Below are positions 1 through 6,266 of a stretch of 12,313 bases of DNA, one piece after another. The stretch is from Microbacteriaceae bacterium. GTDB taxonomy: Bacteria > Actinomycetota > Actinomycetes > Actinomycetales > Microbacteriaceae. Every line of letters begins with the position of its first letter. Position 1 is the first letter of the stretch. The stretch is from assembly GCA_016463265.1 (NCBI GenBank), contig JAEMRP010000018.1, forward strand, positions 1-12,313, written 5' to 3'. A program made the translations under genes and the position numbers. The notes under the pieces are model-generated. The model made no database searches. It saw only the letters and a program-made list of their open reading frames with translations, and was not told the origin of the DNA.

Positions 1-2
1 AA

Positions 3-1370
3 CGCTTGAAACAGTACAAGGTTCTCGAACACAAAATTTCGGAACAGTCAGCCTTTCATGGTGACGCCAACGACTTCCTTCGTCAGTCCGACATCAAAGT
101 TTCTGTGTTGCCGCCAACCGAAAGTGACATGGAGCGACTGGAAGATCTCATCAATCGTTCTAACCAGCTTAACTTCACAAAACTTCGGGTAGACCAGTCG
201 ACGCTCGCACACTATGTGGATTCGACAAACTCGACCACCGGTGCGGTGTGGGTGAGCGACAAATACGGGGATTACGGGCTTGCCGGGTTTTACGCTCTTG
301 AAGACGGTGCCCTTACGCAGTTTGCGTTCTCGTGCCGAATATTGGGGTTCGGAGTGGAGAGCTGGCTGTACCAAAAACTGAACTGTCCACCGCTTAAGAT
401 TAATGGCGAAGTATCGGCAGTTCTCGATCGCACTACAACGATTGACTGGATTACCGAGGTTGATTCTCATCGGGAATATGTTGAATCCACTACTGCCGCT
501 GAACGGCTCCTCATCAAGGGTGGTTGTGACCTGAGGCAGTTGAACCCCTACCTCAGGGCAGATGTGGCAATCGATGAAGAAATGAACTACGTCGCAAAAT
601 CAGGGTTTGGTGCGCACGTCGAACATACCGAGATTTTGAAGCAAGCGAACCCGGAGTTCGTTGACAAGTTCAAGGATGTGATTGGACGGATCCCATTTAT
701 CGATCACGATGCCTTCGAAACCGATTTCTTTGCTGACCTGCACCGATTCAAGTTGTACAGTGTGCTCTTGGATTACACCGCCGGCATCTACCGCTACAGA
801 GACACGGAATTTGTGGTGCCCTACCGTCGTTTCGATACGAACTATTTGACTCGAGAAGATCTTCTCGAAGGGCGCTTCGGAAAAGAGTTTGCCGATTGGT
901 TTATCAACAATTTCACTTTCGAGGGGCCACTCAGTGAAGAGGCCTTCGAGGCAAACCTTGAGTGGATGGTTTCAATGCTCCCGGAGGGGGTTCGACTGAT
1001 TCTCCTCAATGGGGCTGAGATCGATCTACAAAGCACAAAAGAGCCAGGACGCCACCTACATCACCAAAAATACAACGCAATCGTCGACCGCGTGGTTGCT
1101 CTTCATTCGAATGTGTCGTTGGTTGATGTGCGTAGCATTGTCACCGACTCATCCAACACAACCAACAGTATTCGTCACTACCGACGCAACATTTATCCTA
1201 TTCTCGCCAGCCGCGTCGACGAGATTTTGACAGCCGGTGGGGTGCCGCTCAAAGAAAACATCAGTTTTCGCGAAGAAACGGTTAAACCGTCCTTGACTGG
1301 CAAACAACAACCAATCATGAAGCAGCTAACGCAACGCCTCAAAGGCTTAGCGAAACGCTTCGTTAATTGA
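3..1370 (+). CDS. FkbH-like protein, C-terminal part (acyltransferase-like domain plus SGNH-like domain); 5' end outside window
   Basis: The reading frame is open to the left edge, so the true start lies upstream. The codons before the first TTG (position 6) read R-L-K-Q-Y, which resembles the linker after the HAD phosphatase domain of FkbH-type proteins. Counting from that TTG, residues 22-34 resemble the 'DFLRSLxMxVxI' segment, and residues 50-58 (NRSNQLNFT) plus the later GDYGLAGF and FSCRILGFGVE motifs mark the GNAT-like domain of the HAD-IIIC/FkbH family. From about residue 165 a second domain begins with GGCDLRQ (172-178, Cys174) and ends with an IRHYRRNIY block (389-397), resembling SGNH/GDSL-type hydrolase folds. 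FkbH proteins load a glycerate-derived C3 unit onto a carrier protein; FkbH-SGNH fusions are also seen near surface-glycan genes. Its exact substrate is unknown. It converges on the repeat-protein gene. A lone C-terminal fragment is possible but less likely. Confidence 0.75.
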   Translation, partial: RLKQYKVLEHKISEQSAFHGDANDFLRQSDIKVSVLPPTESDMERLEDLINRSNQLNFTKLRVDQSTLAHYVDSTNSTTGAVWVSDKYGDYGLAGFYALEDGALTQFAFSCRILGFGVESWLYQKLNCPPLKINGEVSAVLDRTTTIDWITEVDSHREYVESTTAAERLLIKGGCDLRQLNPYLRADVAIDEEMNYVAKSGFGAHVEHTEILKQANPEFVDKFKDVIGRIPFIDHDAFETDFFADLHRFKLYSVLLDYTAGIYRYRDTEFVVPYRRFDTNYLTREDLLEGRFGKEFADWFINNFTFEGPLSEEAFEANLEWMVSMLPEGVRLILLNGAEIDLQSTKEPGRHLHHQKYNAIVDRVVALHSNVSLVDVRSIVTDSSNTTNSIRHYRRNIYPILASRVDEILTAGGVPLKENISFREETVKPSLTGKQQPIMKQLTQRLKGLAKRFVN

Positions 1371-1398
1371 GACCCGGCCTAGCCATCTGACCCGAGCA

Positions 1399-1425
1399 AT
1401 CGCCGCTGCACTCTCTGGTGGCGAT
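1399..1425 (+). terminator. Possible stem-loop downstream of the FkbH-like gene
   Basis: ATCGCC (1399-1404) pairs with GGCGAT (1420-1425) across a 15-base loop, 28 bases after the stop codon. There is no T-tract, so termination by this hairpin is only a suggestion. Confidence 0.25.
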
Positions 1426-1499
1426 CGATCGGAGCGGAACTCTGACGGCTAGCACCGTCTTCGGTTATCCGGAGGATTCACTCAACAGCCGTGTGGGAC

Positions 1500-1539
1500 A
1501 GCAATTGCCCGCCACATTAAATGCTGGCGAGCAATTGCT
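1500..1539. terminator. Strong hairpin between convergent genes, likely bidirectional terminator
   Basis: A nearly perfect inverted repeat: AGCAATTGC (1500-1508) pairs with GCAATTGCT (1531-1539), then one C/A mismatch (1509/1530), then CGCCA (1510-1514) pairs with TGGCG (1525-1529), around a 10-base loop. It lies between the 3' ends of the FkbH-like gene and the repeat-protein gene, 17 bases from the latter's stop, where a two-way terminator would be expected. There is no long T-tract on either strand, so it may instead be an RNA 3'-end stabiliser or a protein-binding palindrome. Confidence 0.5.
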
Positions 1540-1555
1540 TAAGGGGAGCAGCCTA

Positions 1556-3328
1556 TTAGTTGGATGAATATGCGTCAATCTCGACCGATCGAGACACCGA
1601 AGTGTTCACCCGGTTGTTCGGAACCGAGAATGTTGATTGGACTACCACTGAAGGTTCCAGGGATGAAATGTAGTCGCACACAGCATCGGCTCGCTTTTTC
1701 GCTAACGCTTTAGCTGCCTTCAATGTGCCCTCGCTCGTAACGTTGCCGGTACAAATGTATTTGTCCCCTGAGCTGGATTCCACGAAATCGAGAATTTCAG
1801 CTTCGAATGCGCTCGAGAGCAATGATCTTCCAGTTGTGAAACCTGAAATGTCAGTTGAATCCGTCAAGGTGAATACCACGGAGGCTGTGGTGAATGTCGC
1901 CGTACACGTTGAATCACCGGTCACGGCAACTGTCGTCGCACTGGCATATACAGCATCAGGTGTTTCGCCGGAGTTACACGTCCAACGCGAGAAACGATAG
2001 CCCGAATTCGCCGTCGCCGAAATCGACCACGTGTCAGCCCCATCATCAATAGCAGAGACCGATCCTCCGGCCGTCGGAGACCCCGCCACAGTCACCGTGT
2101 ACACCGAGTTAGCCGTGAAAGTTGCCGTACAGGTCGTAGCAGCCGTCGCCGTCACCTTTGTTGCCGCGCTCACAATAGAAGTTGGCGTTTGAGAAGCGGA
2201 ACACGACCAACTCGTGAACTTATATCCGGTATTCGCGGTCGCAAAAATCTCCCACAAATCGCCTCCATTTTCAATTTTGGAGACCGTTCCCCCTGCGGAC
2301 GCTGCCACGGTCACGACGTTCGTGGAGTCCGCGGAGAAAGTCGCCGTACAGGTCGTAGCGGCCGTAGCGGTAACCGTTGTCGTCGCGCTCGAAGCTGAAG
2401 TTGGCGTTTGAGAAGCGGTACATGCCCAACGCGTGAATTTGTATCCAGTCTTTGGCGTCGCCGTGATCGACCACAAATTGCTTCCATTGTCGACCCTAGC
2501 GACCGTTCCCCTGGTGCTTGAGGACGCCGCCACAGTGACGGTTTTGAGCGAATTGGCGGTGAACGTTGCCGTACACGTAATGGCGGCCGCCGCGGTAACT
2601 TGTGTTGCCGCGCTGACAACCGAAGTCGGAGCATTAGCACCGGTACACGCCCAATTCGTAAAATGGTATCCCGTTTTTGGCGTCGCAGTGATCGTCCACG
2701 AATTGCTTCCATTGTCAACCGCAGCGACCGTTCCCTTGGTCGCTGTGGCCGCAACGTTTACATCGTAAACCGAATCGGCTGTAAAGGTCGCGGTACAGGT
2801 CGTATGTGCCGTCGCCGTCACTGTTGTTGCCGCGCTCAAGGGAGAAACTGGCGTTTGACCATCGGAACACGTCCAACTCGTGAAATGATATGACGTGAGT
2901 GCCGTCGCCGTAATTGACCACGAATTACTTCCATTGTCGACAGCCGTTACCGTTCCCCCGTAAGGCGACGTTGACGGAATCCTCGCCACAGTCACCGTGA
3001 AGGCTGAATCGGCCGTGAAAGTTGCTGTACAGGTCGTATTCGCAGACAACGCAATAGTTGTCGAGGCGGTTGTCGCGGACAAGGGTGTCTGAGAACCAGT
3101 ACACGCCCAACGAGTGAAGTGATAACCAGAGTTCGCCGTCGCGGCAATTGTCCACTGGTCATCATTAGCATCAGTAGCCGCAACCGATCCCCCGGCCGCC
3201 GGAGTCCTCACCACATTCACCGTGTACTGGGAAGCGGCGGCGAAAGCTTGCACAGTGACTCCAGAAATCACAACGCTGAGACCTAGGAGTATTGCTCCTA
3301 GCGATATAGCAGATTTCTTGAGATTCAT
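1556..3328 (-). CDS. Secreted six-repeat (InlB B-repeat-like) protein with OmpA-like C-terminus
   Basis: A 590-residue exported protein. Residues 1-30 form a Sec signal peptide (KK at 4-5, hydrophobic core 7-26, AFA cleavage site before residue 31). Six tandem repeats follow at about 34-108, 109-186, 187-260, 261-335, 336-408 and 409-483. Each has a V-x-V strand, a G-(T/S)-V turn, W-x-I-x-A, GY-x-F-x-x-W-x-C and ends with TCTATF. They resemble the divergent InlB B-repeat / 'Bacterial repeat' family of cell-wall and adhesion proteins. Every repeat has two cysteines exactly 24 residues apart. Residues 484-590 resemble an OmpA C-terminal peptidoglycan-binding domain (AKKRADAVCDYI, closing RSVEI). 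There is no sortase motif and no C-terminal membrane helix. The start is supported by AGGAG six bases upstream. Likely role: envelope-associated structural or adhesive protein; the ligand is unknown. Confidence 0.8.
   Translation of the reverse strand: MNLKKSAISLGAILLGLSVVISGVTVQAFAAASQYTVNVVRTPAAGGSVAATDANDDQWTIAATANSGYHFTRWACTGSQTPLSATTASTTIALSANTTCTATFTADSAFTVTVARIPSTSPYGGTVTAVDNGSNSWSITATALTSYHFTSWTCSDGQTPVSPLSAATTVTATAHTTCTATFTADSVYDVNVAATATKGTVAAVDNGSNSWTITATPKTGYHFTNWACTGANAPTSVVSAATQVTAAAAITCTATFTANSLKTVTVAASSSTRGTVARVDNGSNLWSITATPKTGYKFTRWACTASQTPTSASSATTTVTATAATTCTATFSADSTNVVTVAASAGGTVSKIENGGDLWEIFATANTGYKFTSWSCSASQTPTSIVSAATKVTATAATTCTATFTANSVYTVTVAGSPTAGGSVSAIDDGADTWSISATANSGYRFSRWTCNSGETPDAVYASATTVAVTGDSTCTATFTTASVVFTLTDSTDISGFTTGRSLLSSAFEAEILDFVESSSGDKYICTGNVTSEGTLKAAKALAKKRADAVCDYISSLEPSVVVQSTFSVPNNRVNTSVSRSVEIDAYSSN
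1880..3229 (-). repeat. Six tandem ~225-bp coding repeats
   Basis: This is the DNA encoding the six 73-78-residue repeats of the secreted protein. Neighbouring units share near-identical stretches, for example the block reading GCCGTACAGGTCGTAGC on the + strand near 2125 and 2344. This suggests expansion by duplication, and such an array could change copy number by recombination or be misassembled from short reads. Confidence 0.75.
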
Positions 3329-3380
3329 TTTTTCTCCTCGAAGCGCTGGGTTGAGGCGGAGTCATTTAACTCTGGTGTAA

Positions 3381-3409
3381 ATGTTAACGGATTCGTTGTG
3401 AATCTGCAA
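3381..3409 (-). promoter_or_regulatory. Predicted sigma-70-type promoter of the repeat-protein gene
   Basis: On the - strand, TTGCAG (3409-3404) and TAACAT (3386-3381) are separated by 17 bases, placing transcription start near 3374. The 5' leader would be about 46 bases, carrying the AGGAG ribosome-binding site before the ATG at 3328. Predicted by eye only. Confidence 0.5.
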
Positions 3410-3493
3410 CATCGACACGAGGCAGTGAGCAAATTCATTTTAACTGCACGAGGAATGAAACTCCCTGTGTCGACGCGGCGATCAGTCGAGCAT

Positions 3494-4417
3494 TTACGTG
3501 GCGAGCTGCCACTCAATTTGCTTGCGGATTCCTTCACCGAAGCTGGTGGCAGGAGCGAACTCAAATGCCGCGCGGACCTTCTCCGTCGCGCCAGACGTCG
3601 TCCGTTGGTCACCTTTGCGGGCAGGAGCGTGTTTGAGAAGCGCCGTTTTGCCGACCTCCCGTTCGATGGCAGCAATCGCGTCGTTCAGAGTGACCGATTC
3701 ACTGCCCGAAATATTGAAAACCTCGTTTGTTGCGCGGGATTCCGCAATCGTTGAGATGATTCCCACGCAGTCGTCAACAAAGGTGTTGGTGCGCGACTGC
3801 AGCCCGTCACCGAATACAACAAATTCCTCACCGGCGCTGATGGCCTTGATGAGTTTGTGGTACGCCATGTCTGGCCGTTGACCCGGTCCAAAAACTGAGA
3901 AAAGGCGCAGAATCGTGTGCTGTAGGCCATGCGTTCGGTGGTAAGCACCGATGAGTTCCTCGGCCGCCAACTTGGTGACACCGTAAGGAGAGGTCGGCAG
4001 GCATTCGCTTTTCTCATCCCCGGTTGCGGTGGTGCCGTAAACAGAAGACGTCGAAAATTGGAGAAAATGAGTTTTTTCGCTTACGCGGTGTGAAATCAGA
4101 TTCTCCACAAGTTTTATATTGCACGTCATATACGTGTCAAATTCAGACCAACTCGTCATGAGACCGGGCATTGCTGCCGCATTGACGATTACGTCATAGT
4201 CGTCAGGCAGAGCATCAAGATCGCCTCGAAGATCAACGACGACCTTTTCGATGTGTGCAACGTCACTGAGTTGTTCCCAGTTAACAAATTTTGGTTCATT
4301 GGAATACAGCCGGTCCAAAAACATGTCGGCGGCAACAATGTTGTGCCCGCGATTGGCGAGTTCACGCGCAACGCCGGACCCGATGAACCCGGCGGCCCCT
4401 GTGACCAAAATTTTCAC
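3494..4417 (-). CDS. NAD-dependent sugar-nucleotide epimerase/dehydratase
   Basis: A 307-residue extended short-chain dehydrogenase/reductase of the GalE-like epimerase/dehydratase family, acting in the cytoplasm on an NDP-sugar. Numbered from the GTG start, GAAGFIG (5-11) is the Rossmann glycine motif. D32 of AADMF is in the usual NAD-selecting region, NAAA (79-82) follows strand 4, FSTSSVYG (121-128) carries the active-site Ser/Thr, and Y145-G-V-T-K149 is the catalytic YxxxK. GDGLQSRTNTFVDD is the substrate-binding Arg region. The family's usual length is 300-340, so it appears complete. A TTG at 4423 is in frame, but the GTG at 4417 gives MKILVTGAAGFIG and sits seven bases after an AGGAAGG site, so it is preferred. 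The gene lies 165 bases upstream of the repeat-protein gene in the same direction, but that gene has its own predicted promoter. The sugar substrate cannot be told; a surface-glycan role is inferred. Confidence 0.85.
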   Translation of the reverse strand: MKILVTGAAGFIGSGVARELANRGHNIVAADMFLDRLYSNEPKFVNWEQLSDVAHIEKVVVDLRGDLDALPDDYDVIVNAAAMPGLMTSWSEFDTYMTCNIKLVENLISHRVSEKTHFLQFSTSSVYGTTATGDEKSECLPTSPYGVTKLAAEELIGAYHRTHGLQHTILRLFSVFGPGQRPDMAYHKLIKAISAGEEFVVFGDGLQSRTNTFVDDCVGIISTIAESRATNEVFNISGSESVTLNDAIAAIEREVGKTALLKHAPARKGDQRTTSGATEKVRAAFEFAPATSFGEGIRKQIEWQLAT

Positions 4418-4424
4418 TGTCAAA

Positions 4425-4431
4425 CCTTCCT
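4425..4431 (-). promoter_or_regulatory. Ribosome-binding site deciding the epimerase start
   Basis: AGGAAGG on the - strand lies seven bases before the GTG at 4417 but only one base before the alternative TTG at 4423. The spacing therefore favours the GTG. Confidence 0.6.
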
Positions 4432-4542
4432 GCGGGGTAGCCCTCCACGCTCTTTCCGCATCTTCACTGTAGTCTCACGACGATCGTTTTCTAGAGAAGG
4501 ACCGGTGACCACCGTGCTGATCACGCGCTGTGCCGGTTTTGC

Positions 4543-4571
4543 TTGACCCGCAATAACCTCAACGCTAGGTT
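4543..4571 (+). promoter_or_regulatory. Predicted promoter of the NCS1 permease operon
   Basis: TTGACC (4543-4548) and TAGGTT (4566-4571) are separated by 17 bases. Transcription would start near 4578, giving a 40-base leader before the ATG at 4618. The -35 box is close to consensus. The -10 element lies inside an AGGTTA repeat, which suggests the promoter is repressible. Confidence 0.6.
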
Positions 4572-4592
4572 AGGCACGTTAGGTTACGCACG
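4554..4592 (+). promoter_or_regulatory. Candidate operator: three AGGTTA half-sites over the promoter
   Basis: TAACCT (4554-4559) is the exact inverse of AGGTTA (4567-4572), seven bases apart. A third AGGTTA lies at 4581-4586. The last two belong to a 13-base direct repeat with one mismatch, TAGGTTAGGCACG (4566-4578) and TAGGTTACGCACG (4580-4592). The half-sites cover the promoter spacer, the -10 box and the start region, so a protein bound there would block initiation. No regulator gene is in the window, and the factor family cannot be named. Confidence 0.5.
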
Positions 4593-4617
4593 TCAGCACA
4601 CAACTCAAAGGAGAGTA

Positions 4618-4794
4618 ATGAACGGTCAGCAGCAAGAAGCGGCTCTGTCCCAAGAGCTCAAACGTCGAATCGACGTCATTCAGTCAGACGAAGCGGGTGA
4701 CGAGTCACATCGGGCACTAACCTCGACTGAATTATGGACGGCGTGGATTATCGTTTTCGTCACCCTAGCTATCGGATTGGTGGTTTCGCTCTAA
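4618..4794 (+). CDS. 58-residue single-helix membrane protein, coupled to the NCS1 permease
   Basis: A small protein of no family I recognise. Residues 1-38 are polar and charged, with a likely amphipathic helix at 7-22 (KRR at 15-17) and an acidic stretch at 23-30. Residues 40-58 form one hydrophobic helix from Trp40 to the C-terminal Leu. AAAGGAG (4607-4613) precedes the ATG. In-frame translation could begin earlier at TTG 4543, but that codon is the -35 box of the promoter, so 4618 is preferred. Its stop overlaps the permease start as TAATG (4792-4796), so the two are probably translationally coupled and made in similar amounts. Small partner subunits are known for some sodium-solute symporters (for example YhdT with PanF). 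By analogy this may be an accessory subunit of the permease; that is inference. Confidence 0.7.
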   Translation: MNGQQQEAALSQELKRRIDVIQSDEAGDESHRALTSTELWTAWIIVFVTLAIGLVVSL

Positions 4795-6242
4795 TGTCAC
4801 AAACTCAAGAAGCAGTTCGTCAAGCAGGAACATTCGGATCGTTCCCCGTTCTCAAGAACGAGCGCGAGTGGGGATTCGCCGACTTCGCCTGGGTCAACAT
4901 CGGCCTCGCCATCGCCACCTGGGCATTCTTGGTTGGTGGTGCAACCGCGCTGTTTGTCGGCTTTGGTCAAGGCATCGCCGCCATGATCATCGGTAACGTT
5001 GCCGGTGTCATCATCATGTTGCTCGCCACCACGGTGATCAGCAGCCGTTACGGAGTCGAGCAGTACACCATCCTTCGGAGCATTTTTGGTTTTGGTGGGG
5101 TCGCGTTGATTTTCTTCACCGTGATCACCTTCACCGAGGTCGGTTGGTCGGCTCTACTCGGAGCGATGTTTGGTCGCGCCACAGCACAGGTTTCGAACGT
5201 GGTTTTCGGGACTGCCATTGACCCCAACTCGATTCTGGTCACGGTGTTCGCACTGATCTGTATCGCCGCCGCGTGGGCGCTTGTCGCCAAGGGCCCGGTC
5301 TCGATTAAGGCGTTCAACCGAATCGTTGCTCCCGGGTTGGCGCTCGTGATTGTCGGACTGATCATCTACCTGTTCACACAAACGACATGGACCGACCTGA
5401 TGGCCGCAGCCCCACTCGCGCCGTTTGACGACCCAGCTTTGAACTTCGCGATCGCTGTTGAGTTCAACCTCGGCGTGGCTTTCTCGTGGTGGCCCATCAT
5501 GGGAAGCCTCGGGCGCCTCACGAAGTCCCCCCAGGCGTCGCTGTGGCCCGCGTTTATTGGTCTCGCAATCGTGACCATCATCGCGCAATTGGTGGGAATG
5601 GCGTCGGCACTTACTCTCGGCGACTGGGACCCCACGGTGTGGTTGATGACGGCAGGTGGAGCGGTGTTTGGAGTTATCGCACTGCTGTTTATCGCCTTCG
5701 CCAACATCACGTCTCTCGCGTCCATCGTGTATTCCAACACTCTGGCCTTGCGTCAGGCGAGTGGAAAACTCTTCGCCACCACCCGATGGGAAGTTCTCGC
5801 GGCAATCTTCTTGGTTCCCGCAGCAATCGTGAGTTTCTTCCCAGGATTGCTGTACGACCAGTTCCTGCTGTTCGTCACCTTCTCGGGTGCGTTCCTCTCG
5901 GCTGTGTGTGGAACGGTCATCGCGGATTACTTCGTGTTGCGCAAGCAGCGGATTAACCTCGGCGCGCTGTATGCGCCGGGTAGTAAGTCGCGTTATCACT
6001 TCCACGGCGGTTTCAACCTCGCGGCGATGATCTCATCACTTGCTGGAGTCGGAACGTACCTCTGGTTGTACAACCCGATGACGTTGGAAACCGATGCGCT
6101 GTTCAACTGGACGACCGCGTCTGTTCCGGCGGTGGCGGTTTCCTTTGTGCTGCACTTGTTGCTCACGCCACTGCTCAACTCGGCCAAATCCGGGCGCGGC
6201 GGCTATGAATTGCCGACCGAGCTCGAATCCGCAAAGAAATAA
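4794..6242 (+). CDS. NCS1-family permease (cytosine/purine/allantoin/hydantoin type)
   Basis: A 482-residue integral membrane transporter with about 12 hydrophobic segments, a normal length for the NCS1 (nucleobase:cation symporter-1) family. The N-terminus has the family's polar lead-in followed by REWGFADFAWVNIG and a glycine-rich first helix pair. RYGVEQYTILRSIFGFGG is the CodB-like helix 2-3 region, and DYFVLRKQRINLGALY is the typical late-helix motif. The family imports nucleobases, allantoin, hydantoins or related ring and amide compounds with a cation. The ATG at 4794 overlaps the stop of the small membrane protein; in-frame extension to 4734 is unlikely because that stretch reads out of frame over the upstream gene's membrane helix. 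The following alcohol dehydrogenase and amidohydrolase suggest an imported compound that is degraded, rather than simple nucleobase salvage. The substrate is unassigned. Confidence 0.88.
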   Translation: MSQTQEAVRQAGTFGSFPVLKNEREWGFADFAWVNIGLAIATWAFLVGGATALFVGFGQGIAAMIIGNVAGVIIMLLATTVISSRYGVEQYTILRSIFGFGGVALIFFTVITFTEVGWSALLGAMFGRATAQVSNVVFGTAIDPNSILVTVFALICIAAAWALVAKGPVSIKAFNRIVAPGLALVIVGLIIYLFTQTTWTDLMAAAPLAPFDDPALNFAIAVEFNLGVAFSWWPIMGSLGRLTKSPQASLWPAFIGLAIVTIIAQLVGMASALTLGDWDPTVWLMTAGGAVFGVIALLFIAFANITSLASIVYSNTLALRQASGKLFATTRWEVLAAIFLVPAAIVSFFPGLLYDQFLLFVTFSGAFLSAVCGTVIADYFVLRKQRINLGALYAPGSKSRYHFHGGFNLAAMISSLAGVGTYLWLYNPMTLETDALFNWTTASVPAVAVSFVLHLLLTPLLNSAKSGRGGYELPTELESAKK

Positions 6243-6266
6243 CAACCCCTTAGATAGGAACTCCCG

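Noticed and set aside
2311..2754. Arginine-rich open frame and several other frames across the repeat-protein gene
   Set aside because: They are low-complexity products of reading the tandem repeats in other frames; the signal peptide, repeats and C-terminal domain fix the true frame.
4543..4617. N-terminal extension of the small membrane protein to the TTG at 4543
   Set aside because: That codon is the -35 box of a good promoter, and the ATG at 4618 has an AAAGGAG site.
5154..6005. Open frame of 283 codons antisense to the NCS1 permease
   Set aside because: The composition is rich in R, H, Q and E with no domain, and it mirrors the codon pattern of the permease, whose family motifs are unmistakable. 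It is a shadow frame.
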